This document shows positions 8,008-16,781 of a DNA stretch of 64,000 nt, in pieces. The number at the start of each line of letters is the position of its first letter. Position 1 is the first letter of the stretch. A model generated the notes under the pieces. It searched no databases. It was given only the letters and a program-made list of their open reading frames with translations, and was not told the origin of the DNA. The translations under genes and the position numbers were made by a program. The stretch is from Roseomonas populi (GTDB lineage Bacteria; Pseudomonadota; Alphaproteobacteria; Acetobacterales; Acetobacteraceae), in NCBI RefSeq assembly GCF_024594815.1, contig NZ_JANJOU010000007.1, positions 124,001 to 188,000 on the forward strand, read 5' to 3'.

Positions 8008-11000
8008 CTAGGCGCCGGCAACGCCCGGCCGGGCGGGCAGCCTGACGACAAAGCGGCTTCCCTGCGGCCCGGTGGCGATGCATTCCAGCCACCCACCATG
8101 CGCTTCCATGATGGAGCGGCATATGGAGAGCCCCATGCCGAGGCCGGTGGGCTTCGTCGTGAAGAAGGGGTCGAAGATCCTGGCGAGGTTCGCCGCTTTG
8201 ATTCCGGGCCCGCTATCCTCCACCGTGACCTCGACCATCCCCGCCGCCACATCGTGGCTGGACGCGATGACGACCTGGCGCCGACGGCCCGGGACCGCCT
8301 CCATCGACTCGGAAGCATTGAAGATGAGGTTGAGGAAGACCTGTTCCAGCTGGACAGGGTCGGCGAGAACGGCGGCGTTTGGCGCGGCCAGGACCTGCTC
8401 GACCACCGCGCCCTTGAGCTCGACTTCGGCCGAGACGAGGCCAGCCACCTTCCGCACCATCGCATCGAGAGGGACCTCGCGTCGCTCGGGCGGCGTCTGG
8501 CGCGCCAGGGCACGGAGGGACCGGACGATGTCGCTGGCCCGCTGCCCGTCCCGTACGATGTCGGCCAGACCGGCCAGGGCCTCCCCAATTTCGGGAACGG
8601 GCCGATTGAGCCACCGCCCGGCGGCACCCGCCTGCGCGACGATGGTCGAGAGAGGCTGGTTGATCTCGTGCGCGATCGACGCGGCGAGCTCCCCCATGGT
8701 GGCCGCCTGCGCCGCCTGGGCCAGCTCCGTCCGCGCCCGGCGGAGCGCCGCTTCCGTCACGCGGCGCTCCGTCACGTCCGTGAGGACGCCGACGAACACC
8801 TCCGGCTCGGCCGGCCCGAGCAGCAGCTCGACGTGCCGAACCGCGCCTTCCGGTCCAGCCGGATCGAGGATGCGGAAGGCGTGCGGACCGGACACCTCCC
8901 CGCCCCAGCGATGCGCGAGCAGGGCATCGATGCGTGGCCGGTCCTCGGGATGGGTCCGCGCCCGCATGGCCGCGACCGGCAGCGGGCCGCCCGCCGGGTC
9001 GGCGCCCCAGATCGGGTACAGCCCCTCCGACCAGGCCTGCTCGTCCGTCACCCGGTTCCAGCGATAGCTGCCGGAACGGCTGATGCGCTGGCCGAGGGCG
9101 AGGGAGGCCTCGCTCGCCCGCAGCGCGGAGTAGAGGCGTGCATTCTCCAGCGAGATTGCCGCCTGGCTGGCGATGATCTCGAGCAGCACCTGCCGGGAGC
9201 TGTCGAACGCATGGGCGGCGACCTCGTTCTCCAGGTGCAGCACGCCGATGAGCGTGCCCTGCTTGATCAGCGGCAAGGTGAGGAGGGAGCGGGCGGGCCG
9301 GATGGCGAAGTAGCCGTCGAACCCATGCTCGTGCGGCTCCCGCAGATCGGGGATCGAGGCAGGCAGGCGGCGCTGGATGACCTCGTAGAGAACCGAGAGC
9401 GGCAGGTCCCGCGGGGAAGGCGCGGCGCGGGCGAAATGCACGGCGATCCGGCCCGCACCCGGCGGGCCGCCCGCCTGCGGGCCATCCTCAAGGGTGCCGA
9501 GCGCCTCCAGGACGGTGCGCCCCCCGCCTGTCAGGATCAGCGCGGCGCGGCTCGCGCCAGCCACGGTCATGGCCTGGCCGAGCAGCCGCTGGACGAGGAG
9601 GTCGGTGTCGATCTCGCCCGACAGGCTCTGCACGGCCGCCAGGGCCGCGCCGAGGTCGAGCCCGTCATGGCTTTGGGGGAGGAACGGGCCCTCGCGCCGG
9701 GCGGCGGCCGCCCGCTTGGCCGTGGGCAGGAAGGAGTGGCGTGCCGAGAGCTTCGCGGCCCGCCGCGTGGCGCCCCAGGCCTCGTACTGGGCGTGCGCGC
9801 CGCGCAGGTGGTGCCGTGCCGCGCCCTCCAGACTGTGGGCGGCGTAGCAGGCGGCGGCCCGCTCATGCGCGATCGCGCGCACCTGCGGGCGGTCCCCGGC
9901 CGTGGCAGCCGCGATGGCCTCCTCGTAGAGGGAGAGGGCCCGCAGCGTATGCCCGTCCAGGCGTGCCGCCTCCGCCTCCAGCAGGAGCGCCTTGTCCCGG
10001 AAGTTCCCGGCATTCAGCCCTGCCCATCCACGCAGCAGGGCAAGATGCGGTGCGAGGCCCGCCCGATCCCCCCGTGCCGCGCGCAGCAGGCCGGAGAAAA
10101 GGTGGATGCACATGACGTGGACATGCGCCGGCGTGGACCAGGCGAGCGCGCTGGCTTGGCCGAGGCACCTCTCCGCCTCATCCGCGTCGTCCTCCGTGTA
10201 GGCGACGATGCCGCGGAACATCCAGTACCAGCAGAGCAGCGGCGTCATCGCCGTGCGGGGCGGCTGCGCGGGGAGGGCGCCTGTATCCCGGAGCGCGTGC
10301 AAGAAAGCCTGCTGAACACCGAGAATGCCCTCGACGTCCTCGAAATGCGCGCCGCGCGCGAAGGCGAGCCCGCGATTGATCTCCTCCTCCACCCGAGGGA
10401 GAGGGACGCCCATGACGATCAGGTCGGAGACGATGTGGTTGCAGGCGTAGCAGGCCATGGCCACGTCGCCGGCGCCCTGGCTCTCGGCCAGCGCGGCGCG
10501 GGCGCATCCCAGGGCGAAGTCGAAGGGGCGGCTCCACGCGCTCACCTGATCCAGCGCGACGAGGGAGGCGCTTCGCGTCTCCGCGCTGCCATGGGCCTCG
10601 GCGATGCGAACGCCCGCCTCGGAGAACTCCAGCCCGCGTCCGTACTCGCCGAAGCGATGGGCGAGGGCAACGCCGAACCAGGCCACGCCCAGCGCCGAAG
10701 CCGGTGCGATCCCGTGCAGGACGGTGAGCCGCACCTGTTCGCAGAGCAGCACGAACATCAGCGCGTCATCGACGAAGTTGGCGGGGGCCACGAGGCTGGC
10801 GAGCAGCTCCATCCCCTCCCGCAGGAGCGGGTCGGCCATGGGTTCCAGCCCGGGCAGCGCGGCGGGGCCGTGCGTGCCCATCGCGGCCCGCAGGCGGCGA
10901 TAGGCGTCCTCCGTCTCGGCCGTGCCGGGAGAGGCCGGCAACTTGATGCCCAGGAGCGGCAGCGCCTCCGCCCCCACCTGGATCGCGCCGGCGAAGTCCG

Positions 11001-12099
11001 AGCGCAGGCTTCGCAGCCGGATGTCGAGCCGGAGCGCCGCCAGGCTCCCGGCCAGGTCCGCAGCCTCCCGCCGGAGGCGCGCGATCTCCGCGGCGGCCTC
11101 GGGGAAACGGCCCTCCAGGATCAGGCGCTCCGCTCGAGGCCGAACGGTGGCCTCCTCGGGCAACAGGGCCATCGGCTCGGCCATTGCGCCGGGCGCGCCC
11201 GGGACGGGGCCTTCGCCCGCTGCCCCATCCAGATCGAAGGGCGGGATGCATCGCCCGCGCTCCCATGCTGACAGGCAGCGCAGCAGATCGCGCTCAAGCG
11301 CTGCGGCCGAGCGGTAGCGCTGCGCGGGCTCCTTCTCGATGAGCTTCAGCAGGATGGCGTCCAGCATCGCCGGCACCTCCGCACGGAAGCGGCTCGGCGG
11401 CGGCGGCCGGCGGGCGGCGTGGGCGTGAATCCAGCCGAGCGCGTCCGCCGCCTCGAAGGGCAGGCGACCGGCTAGAACCCGGTAGAGCGCCATGCCGAGG
11501 GCGTAGAGGTCACCCCGGGTGTCGCTCACGGGATGGGTCCGCCGCGCGCGCTCGGGTGGAGTGAAGGCAGGATCGCCGAGGCCGCCATCCTCCGCAGCGA
11601 TCGCCTCGCTCCCGCGCATCGCGAGCCCGAAGCCCGCCAGCCGGACCGTGCCGTCCGCGCCTTCGAACAGGCTGGCCGGCGTGATGTCGCGATGAAGCAT
11701 CCCCAGGGCGTGCGCCCGGCCCAGGGCCCAGGCGGCGCCGGCCGCGAAGCGGAGAAAGCCGGCGATGTCGCGCCTCCCGGCGTCCGGCAACGGCCCGCCA
11801 CCGTCGTCGCGCGAGATCAGCACCGGTCCATCGAGGGTCGGGACGAGGTGCAGCGGCAGCACGGCCCAGTCCGCGGAGAGCGCATCGCGCATCGCGAAGC
11901 CCCGGCGCAGCCGGGCCGAGGCGCCCGGCTCCTCCGGCATCGCGGCCCGCGAGACCAGCCATGTCCCGTCGCTGGCGGGGGAGAGCGCGCGGAACGTCTC
12001 CACCCATCCATCCGCCACGACCGGCTCCATCACCAGTGCGGCCAGCCACTGCTCGTCCGGCGATGCTTCCGTTGCGGTGGGCAGCAGGTCCATGCTCAA
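8008..12099 (-). CDS. Pseudokinase-GAF-PAS hybrid sensor histidine kinase without AAA module
   Basis: 1,363 residues. Residues 1-290 are a Ser/Thr-kinase-like domain: HRD is present (136-138), but the catalytic Lys position is Thr140 and DFG is GFG (156-158), and no Gly-rich loop or VAIK lysine is evident. It is therefore probably a pseudokinase. Residues 300-770 are alpha-helical TPR-like repeats, about 790-955 a GAF domain, about 985-1090 a PAS domain, then HisKA with His1144 in SIAHEINQPL and a HATPase (EDSGPGI, GLGMGLSICRSIMEAHGG). Family members usually have an AAA/NTPase module with a Walker A motif after the kinase domain; here the sequence goes from AWERGRCIPPF straight to the repeats. 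Start: TTG 12099 has the better RBS spacing; ATG 12093 is the alternative. Confidence 0.9.
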   Translation of the reverse strand: MSMDLLPTATEASPDEQWLAALVMEPVVADGWVETFRALSPASDGTWLVSRAAMPEEPGASARLRRGFAMRDALSADWAVLPLHLVPTLDGPVLISRDDGGGPLPDAGRRDIAGFLRFAAGAAWALGRAHALGMLHRDITPASLFEGADGTVRLAGFGLAMRGSEAIAAEDGGLGDPAFTPPERARRTHPVSDTRGDLYALGMALYRVLAGRLPFEAADALGWIHAHAARRPPPPSRFRAEVPAMLDAILLKLIEKEPAQRYRSAAALERDLLRCLSAWERGRCIPPFDLDGAAGEGPVPGAPGAMAEPMALLPEEATVRPRAERLILEGRFPEAAAEIARLRREAADLAGSLAALRLDIRLRSLRSDFAGAIQVGAEALPLLGIKLPASPGTAETEDAYRRLRAAMGTHGPAALPGLEPMADPLLREGMELLASLVAPANFVDDALMFVLLCEQVRLTVLHGIAPASALGVAWFGVALAHRFGEYGRGLEFSEAGVRIAEAHGSAETRSASLVALDQVSAWSRPFDFALGCARAALAESQGAGDVAMACYACNHIVSDLIVMGVPLPRVEEEINRGLAFARGAHFEDVEGILGVQQAFLHALRDTGALPAQPPRTAMTPLLCWYWMFRGIVAYTEDDADEAERCLGQASALAWSTPAHVHVMCIHLFSGLLRAARGDRAGLAPHLALLRGWAGLNAGNFRDKALLLEAEAARLDGHTLRALSLYEEAIAAATAGDRPQVRAIAHERAAACYAAHSLEGAARHHLRGAHAQYEAWGATRRAAKLSARHSFLPTAKRAAAARREGPFLPQSHDGLDLGAALAAVQSLSGEIDTDLLVQRLLGQAMTVAGASRAALILTGGGRTVLEALGTLEDGPQAGGPPGAGRIAVHFARAAPSPRDLPLSVLYEVIQRRLPASIPDLREPHEHGFDGYFAIRPARSLLTLPLIKQGTLIGVLHLENEVAAHAFDSSRQVLLEIIASQAAISLENARLYSALRASEASLALGQRISRSGSYRWNRVTDEQAWSEGLYPIWGADPAGGPLPVAAMRARTHPEDRPRIDALLAHRWGGEVSGPHAFRILDPAGPEGAVRHVELLLGPAEPEVFVGVLTDVTERRVTEAALRRARTELAQAAQAATMGELAASIAHEINQPLSTIVAQAGAAGRWLNRPVPEIGEALAGLADIVRDGQRASDIVRSLRALARQTPPERREVPLDAMVRKVAGLVSAEVELKGAVVEQVLAAPNAAVLADPVQLEQVFLNLIFNASESMEAVPGRRRQVVIASSHDVAAGMVEVTVEDSGPGIKAANLARIFDPFFTTKPTGLGMGLSICRSIMEAHGGWLECIATGPQGSRFVVRLPARPGVAGA

Positions 12100-12497
12100 G
12101 GACCGCTCTCCTCCTCCATCGCATCCGTCAGGCGCGTGATGAGGACGTTGGGGTCGCAGGGCTTCTCGAGGAAGAAGCGCGCTCCTCCGCCCATCGCGCG
12201 TTGCCGGACGCGCTCGTCGGGAAAGGCGGTGATCAGGATCACCGGCAGCTCGGCGCGGCGCGACCGCACGGCGCGAAGCAGGTCGAAGCCGGACAACTCG
12301 GGCATCTGGATGTCGGAAACGACGCAGTCAAAGGGCGAGAGGTCCTCCGCCAGGAATGCGTTCGCGGAGGCGTAGGCCCTGGCCCTGAGCCCGGCGGAGC
12401 GCGCGAGGCTCGTCAGTGCCACCCTGACGCTGTCGTCATCGTCCACGATAGCGATCAGGTGATCTCGCAAGCGAACCGACCTCCCTTGGACCCTCAA
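12096..12497 (-). CDS. Single-domain response regulator (receiver only)
   Basis: 133 residues, one receiver domain: acidic pocket IVDDDDSVR, phospho-acceptor Asp in CVVSDIQMPELSGFDLL, Thr in VILITAF and Lys in RFFLEKPCDP. The sequence is closest to FixJ-type receivers but has no DNA-binding domain, so it likely acts by protein contact or as a phosphate sink. Its stop overlaps the start region of the large hybrid kinase, which strongly implies a cognate pair. The start is a TTG at 12497 without a clear ribosome-binding site, so the N-terminus is uncertain by about ten residues. Confidence 0.88.
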   Translation of the reverse strand: MRVQGRSVRLRDHLIAIVDDDDSVRVALTSLARSAGLRARAYASANAFLAEDLSPFDCVVSDIQMPELSGFDLLRAVRSRRAELPVILITAFPDERVRQRAMGGGARFFLEKPCDPNVLITRLTDAMEEESGP

Positions 12498-12749
12498 CGG
12501 GCTCGGCGGCCCACCACAGCTATACCGCGCCGCGCCTCACGGCGACACTATACGAAAGGTCAGAGCCCCAGGGCGGGGCACCCCGTTGGGGCCAACGGCC
12601 GTCGCCGCAGGAAGAGACGGCCGTGATGTCGGGATCGTCCAAATTCGTCGGCGCCCGACAAGAGGCCGGCCGGCCCGGCGCCTAACCTCGATCCTGTCCG
12701 AGCGAGAGCCCCGCGCGGCGCAGTGCCTGGACGCGGCAGGAGAACCGGC

Positions 12750-12892
12750 ATGACCGAGCGCCCACCCGCCGGAGCGGCATCCCGCCGCGACCTTGTCCTG
12801 GGGGCATCGGCACCGCGGCCCTTCCGGCCACCCCCGCCGGCGCGCAGCGCGCGCCGGATCATCAACCCCAACGGCATCCGGAACATCGCAGC
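12750..12892 (+). pseudogene. Tat signal peptide region out of frame with hydrolase
   Basis: ATG 12750 has a strong ribosome-binding site (AGGAGA) and opens [20 protein letters not shown], a typical Tat signal start with the twin Arg. The continuation in this frame turns into Pro/Arg-rich nonsense, while the next frame reads [10 protein letters not shown], a typical signal-peptide end, straight into the hydrolase at 12893. The two frames differ by one position (143 nt between the ATGs), so a single-base deletion around 12808-12815 appears to separate signal from enzyme. It may be a real mutation or an assembly error. The bases from 12498 to 12749 show no gene. Confidence 0.55.
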
Positions 12893-13714
12893 ATGGCCAC
12901 CTTCACCACGCGGGACGGCACCTCGATCTACTACAAGGACTGGGGCAGCGGCGCGCCCGTCGTGTTCAGCCACGGCTGGCCGCTGAGCAGCGACGCGTGG
13001 GAAGCGCAGATGATGCACCTCTCCTCCAACGGCTTCCGCTGCATCGCGCATGACCGCCGGGGCCATGGGCGCTCCTCGCAGCCCTTCGCGGGCAACGACA
13101 TGGACACCTACGCGGACGACCTCTACGCGCTGATGGAGCACCTGGACCTGCGCGGCGCGATGATGGTCGGCCATTCCACCGGCGGCGGCGAGGTGCTGCA
13201 CGTGGCCGGGCGGCACGGCACCACGCGCATCGCGAAGCTGGTGCTGGTCAGCGCGGTCGCGCCCTTGTTGGTGAAGAACGAGGCCAGCCCGGACGGCGTG
13301 CCGTTGGAGGTGCTGGACGGGCTGCGCGCGAGCATGCTGAAGGACCGCTCCCAGCTGTTCCAGGACTTCACCACCGTCTTCTTCGGCGCGAACCGCCCCG
13401 GCGCGCAGGTGACGCAAGGCATGCGCGACAGCTTCTGGCTGCAGGGCATGACCGGCGGGCTGAAGAATCAGTACGACTGCATCAAGGCCTTCTCCGAGAC
13501 GGACCTGACGGAGGACCTGGAGAAGCTGAACATCCCCGTGCTGGTGCTGCACGGCGATGACGACCAGGTGGTGCCGATCGCGGCCACCGGCATGCGTTCC
13601 GCGAAGCTCGCTCCGCGGGCGACGCTGAAGGTCTATCCGGGCGTCGCCCACGCGCTGCCCGACACGGCGCGCGACGAGCTGAACGCCGACCTGCTCGCCT
13701 TCGCCAGGTCCTGA
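12893..13714 (+). CDS. Alpha/beta hydrolase, non-heme chloroperoxidase/aryl-esterase type
   Basis: 273 residues with the complete catalytic triad of cofactor-free haloperoxidases/perhydrolases: nucleophile Ser95 in VGHSTGGGE, an acidic residue in [10 protein letters not shown] (about 222-224) and His253 in GVAHALPDT. The oxyanion-loop [10 protein letters not shown] follows strand 3. Such enzymes hydrolyse aryl esters and lactones and can form peracids. ATG 12893 has no ribosome-binding site; the better initiation signal lies at 12750, out of frame by one base (see the entry for that segment), so the intact protein was probably exported by Tat. It heads a co-directional set with a YcaC-like hydrolase, XapX and amidohydrolase. 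Confidence 0.88.
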   Translation: MATFTTRDGTSIYYKDWGSGAPVVFSHGWPLSSDAWEAQMMHLSSNGFRCIAHDRRGHGRSSQPFAGNDMDTYADDLYALMEHLDLRGAMMVGHSTGGGEVLHVAGRHGTTRIAKLVLVSAVAPLLVKNEASPDGVPLEVLDGLRASMLKDRSQLFQDFTTVFFGANRPGAQVTQGMRDSFWLQGMTGGLKNQYDCIKAFSETDLTEDLEKLNIPVLVLHGDDDQVVPIAATGMRSAKLAPRATLKVYPGVAHALPDTARDELNADLLAFARS

Positions 13715-13721
13715 TCGGGAC

Positions 13722-13743
13722 GGGTGCCCCTCAGCGGGTACCC
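13722..13743. terminator. Hairpin after chloroperoxidase-like gene
   Basis: GGGTGCCC (13722-13729) pairs with GGGTACCC (13736-13743) over 8 bp with one G:U pair and a CTCAGC loop, starting 8 bp after the hydrolase stop. It is followed by C- and T-containing DNA but no true T-run, so termination is likely but not certain. Confidence 0.45.
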
Positions 13744-13859
13744 CCCCTCTCAATGCTCGATTGCGTTGGTGCAATCTCGGCCTTGTAGTTCCCGCCATGG
13801 CCTTGCGTCGCGCTCGCCGTAATCATCCCGCCACACCAGCCACAACAGGAATGGCCATC

Positions 13860-14510
13860 ATGCCGACCGCGACCCCGACCCCTGGCAAGCTGCTGCTCAA
13901 CGCCTCCGACCACACGCTCATCATGATCGACTTCCAGTCGCAGATGGCCTTCGCGACGAAGTCAATCGACCCCGTGGCGCTGCGCAACAACGCCGCCCTC
14001 GTCTCTGCCGCCGCCGCCGGTTTCGGCGTCTCCACCATCCTCACCACGGTTGCGGAGAAGTCCTTCTCCGGCCCGATGTTCGAGGAGGTGACGGCGCCCT
14101 TCCCTGGCCAGAAGCTGCTGGACCGCACCTCCATGAACACCTGGGAGGACGCGGCGGTGATCGAGGAGGTGAACCGCATCGGGAAGCCGCGCATCGTCCT
14201 CGCCGGGCTCTGGACGGGCGTCTGCATCGTCGGCCCGGCGCTGTCCGCGCTGGACCAGGGCTTCGAGGTGTACTTCATCGCCGACGCCTGCGGCGACGTC
14301 TCGACCGAGGCGCATGAGCGCGCGGTGGAGCGCATGATCCAGGCCGGCGCGCGGCCGATGACCGCGCTGCAGTACCTGCTGGAGCTGCAGCGCGACTGGG
14401 CCCGCAGCGGGACCTACGAGATGACCACCGGCATCGCAAAGAAGTACGGCGGCGCCTACGGCATCGGCATCAACTACGCCAAGACGATGTTCAACGCCCA
14501 CGAGGGCTGA
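13860..14510 (+). CDS. Isochorismatase-family hydrolase, YcaC-like
   Basis: 216 residues from ATG 13860, chosen because AGGA sits 9 bp upstream; in-frame ATG 13851 and codons further upstream are alternatives. The fold shows Asp24 in LIMIDFQSQMAF and nucleophile Cys122 in AGLWTGVCIVGPAL with the preceding cis-peptide region, as in YcaC, a cysteine hydrolase of unknown substrate near isochorismatase and nicotinamidase. The expected active-site Lys is not obvious; Arg89 in DRTSMNTWED occupies roughly that place. The neighbours (chloroperoxidase-like hydrolase, XapX, amidohydrolase) form a cluster I recall from other proteobacteria without an assigned pathway. Cytoplasmic. Confidence 0.9.
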   Translation: MPTATPTPGKLLLNASDHTLIMIDFQSQMAFATKSIDPVALRNNAALVSAAAAGFGVSTILTTVAEKSFSGPMFEEVTAPFPGQKLLDRTSMNTWEDAAVIEEVNRIGKPRIVLAGLWTGVCIVGPALSALDQGFEVYFIADACGDVSTEAHERAVERMIQAGARPMTALQYLLELQRDWARSGTYEMTTGIAKKYGGAYGIGINYAKTMFNAHEG

Positions 14511-14520
14511 GCCCGCAAAC

Positions 14521-14548
14521 GCGCGCCGGGCCACGGCGCCCGGCGCGC
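14521..14548. terminator. Strong intercistronic hairpin
   Basis: GCGCGCCGGG (14521-14530) pairs perfectly over 10 bp with CCCGGCGCGC (14539-14548), 8-base loop. It lies between the YcaC-like gene and XapX, without a T-run, and could be an attenuating terminator or an mRNA-stabilising element separating the two cistrons. Confidence 0.5.
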
Positions 14549-14563
14549 CCATCGGAGGACGCG

Positions 14564-14824
14564 ATGAAGCCCTACCTGCTCTCCCTCTGCGCCGGCCTTC
14601 TCGTCGGCGTGGTGTACGGCCTGATCGGGGTCCGGTCGCCGGCGCCGCCGGTGATCGCGCTTATGGGACTGCTCGGCATCCTGCTGGGCGAGCAGGTCGT
14701 GCCCGTGATCAAGCGGATGCTGGACGGTCACTCGCCCATTTCGGCGATATGGCATCCCGGCTCCGCGCAGCACCTCTTCGGCCGGCTGCCCGGCCATGGC
14801 GCCACAGCAAGGGACCATGTGTGA
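14564..14824 (+). CDS. XapX-domain membrane protein
   Basis: 86 residues. Two short hydrophobic segments (about 4-22 and 29-50) with YLLSLCAGLLVGVVYGLIGV and APPVIALMGLLGILLGEQV are the diagnostic pattern of the XapX (DUF1427) family, whose function is not established. A good ribosome-binding site (GGAGGA) precedes the ATG. Its TGA overlaps the ATG of the amidohydrolase, so the two are translationally coupled and probably act together at the inner membrane. The C-terminal 30 residues are polar and unremarkable. Confidence 0.92.
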   Translation: MKPYLLSLCAGLLVGVVYGLIGVRSPAPPVIALMGLLGILLGEQVVPVIKRMLDGHSPISAIWHPGSAQHLFGRLPGHGATARDHV

Positions 14825-16779
14825 TGCCGAACCTCTCACGCCGCAGCATCGCCGGTGGGTTTACCGCCCTCGGCCTCTCCATCCTCGACCGGAGCCCCGC
14901 CATGGCCGCATCCGCGCCCGACATGATCCTGCACAATGGCGAGATCACCACGCTGGACCGGGGCAACCCGGCGCCGCAGGCGGTGGCGGTGACCGGCGGC
15001 CGCTTCTCCGCCGTCGGCGACGCCTCCGCCATCCTGCCCACGGCCGGGCCGGAGACGCGGGTGATCGACCTCAAGGGCCGCCGCCTCATCCCCGGGCTGA
15101 TCGACAACCACCTGCACGTGATCCGCGGCGGGCTGAACTTCAACATGGAGCTGCGCTGGGACGGCGTACGCAGCCTCGCCACCGCGATGGAGATGCTGCG
15201 GAACCAGGTGGCGATTACGCCCCCGCCGCAATGGGTCCGGATCGTCGGCGGCTTCACCGAGCACCAGTTCCAGGAGAAGCGCCTCCCGACGCTGGACGAG
15301 ATCAACGCCGTCGCGCCCGACACGCCGGTCTTCATCCTCCACCTCTACGACCGCGCGCTGCTGAACGGCGCCGCGCTGCGGGCGGCGGGCTATACGAAGG
15401 ACACGCCGAACCCGCCGGGCGGCGAGATCCAGCGCGCGCCGGACGGCACGCCGACCGGCCTGCTGCTGGCCAAGCCGAACGCCACGATCCTCTACGCCAC
15501 GCTGGCCAAGGGTCCTACGCTGCCCTTCGACTACCAGCTCAACTCCACCCGGCACTTCCTGCGCGACCTGAACCGCCTCGGCGTCACGGGCGCGATCGAC
15601 GCGGGCGGCGGGTACCAGAACTACCCGGACGACTACAAGGTGATCCAGAAGCTGGCCGATGATGGCGAGCTGACGGTGCGCATCGCCTACAACCTCTTCA
15701 CCCAGAAGCCGAAGCAGGAGAAGGAGGATTTCCTCCGCTGGACAGGCAGCGCGAAGTACCAGCAGGGCGACGACTACTTCCGCCTGAACGGTGCCGGCGA
15801 GATGCTGGTCTTCTCCGCCGCCGACTTCGAGGACTTCCGGGTGGAGCGCCCGGAGATGCCGCCGGAGATGGAGCCTGAGCTGGAGGCCGTGGTCCGCATC
15901 CTCGTCCAGAACCGCTGGCCCTGGCGGCTGCATGCCACCTACGACCAGACCATCGGCCGCGCCCTCGACGTGTTCGAGAAGGTGAACTCCGAGATGCCGA
16001 TCGGTGACCTGCACTGGATCTTCGATCATGCGGAGACGGTGACGGAGCGCAACCTGGAGCGTATCGCCCGCCTCGGCGGCGGCGTGGCCGTACAGCACCG
16101 CATGGCCTACCAGGGCGAGTACTTCGTGGAGCGCTACGGAAACCGCGCGGCGGAGGCGACGCCGCCGGTCGCGAAGATGCTGGAGATGGGCGTGAAGGTC
16201 TCGGCCGGCACGGATGCTACCCGCGTCGCCTCCTACAATCCCTGGGTCGCGCTCTACTGGCTCACCACCGGCAAGACCGTGGGCGGCCTCCGCATCACGC
16301 CGGAGCGCAACACGCTGGACCGCGAGACGGCGCTGCGGATGATGACCGAGAAGGTCACCTGGTTCTCCAACGAGGAGGGCAAGAAGGGGCTGATCGCGGA
16401 GGGCCAGCTCGCCGACCTCGCCGTACTCGACCGCGACTACTTCAAGGTGCCCGGCGACGAGGTGCAGGACATCACCTCGATCCTGACCGTCGTCGGTGGC
16501 AAGGTGGTGCACGGGGCAGGGGACTACGCCTCCCTCGCGCCGCCGCTGCCGCCCGCCATGCCGGACTGGTCCCCCGTGCGGCGCTTCGGCGGCTACCAGG
16601 ACCGCCGGGCGGAGAAGCCCGGCGCGGCGGGTGCCTTCGCCCGCGCCGTGGGCGGCTGCTGCGATGCCGCCTGCGGCGTGCACGGGCACGATCATGCCCG
16701 CGCCTGGGCGGCTCCCACCCCCGCCGGCGCCGACAAGGGCTTCTGGGGTGCCCTCGGGTGCTCATGCTGGGCCTTCTGA
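14824..16779 (+). CDS. Exported YtcJ/AepA-like amidohydrolase with Cys/His-rich tail
   Basis: 651 residues, ATG 14824 overlapping the XapX stop. A Tat-like signal (NLSRRSIAGGF, cleavage near AMAAS) precedes an Amidohydro_3 domain: metal-binding HxH in IDNHLHVIRGG (His96, His98), later HATYDQTI, HWIFDHAE and SAGTDATRV, consistent with a metal-dependent amidohydrolase acting in the periplasm. The C-terminus carries an extra ~42 residues (about 610-651) with two CC/C pairs, HGHDH and a final GCSCW, which is not part of the hydrolase fold and may bind metal or an anchor. The substrate is unknown. The gene is downstream of XapX and the YcaC-like hydrolase and is followed after 2 bp by a DoxX gene. 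Confidence 0.9.
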   Translation: MPNLSRRSIAGGFTALGLSILDRSPAMAASAPDMILHNGEITTLDRGNPAPQAVAVTGGRFSAVGDASAILPTAGPETRVIDLKGRRLIPGLIDNHLHVIRGGLNFNMELRWDGVRSLATAMEMLRNQVAITPPPQWVRIVGGFTEHQFQEKRLPTLDEINAVAPDTPVFILHLYDRALLNGAALRAAGYTKDTPNPPGGEIQRAPDGTPTGLLLAKPNATILYATLAKGPTLPFDYQLNSTRHFLRDLNRLGVTGAIDAGGGYQNYPDDYKVIQKLADDGELTVRIAYNLFTQKPKQEKEDFLRWTGSAKYQQGDDYFRLNGAGEMLVFSAADFEDFRVERPEMPPEMEPELEAVVRILVQNRWPWRLHATYDQTIGRALDVFEKVNSEMPIGDLHWIFDHAETVTERNLERIARLGGGVAVQHRMAYQGEYFVERYGNRAAEATPPVAKMLEMGVKVSAGTDATRVASYNPWVALYWLTTGKTVGGLRITPERNTLDRETALRMMTEKVTWFSNEEGKKGLIAEGQLADLAVLDRDYFKVPGDEVQDITSILTVVGGKVVHGAGDYASLAPPLPPAMPDWSPVRRFGGYQDRRAEKPGAAGAFARAVGGCCDAACGVHGHDHARAWAAPTPAGADKGFWGALGCSCWAF

Positions 16780-16781
16780 GC

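Noticed and set aside
7735-11271. 1,178-codon plus-strand open frame opposite the large kinase
   Set aside because: It is antisense to a protein with well-defined HisKA, HATPase, GAF and kinase-like domains, and its own composition is unnatural.
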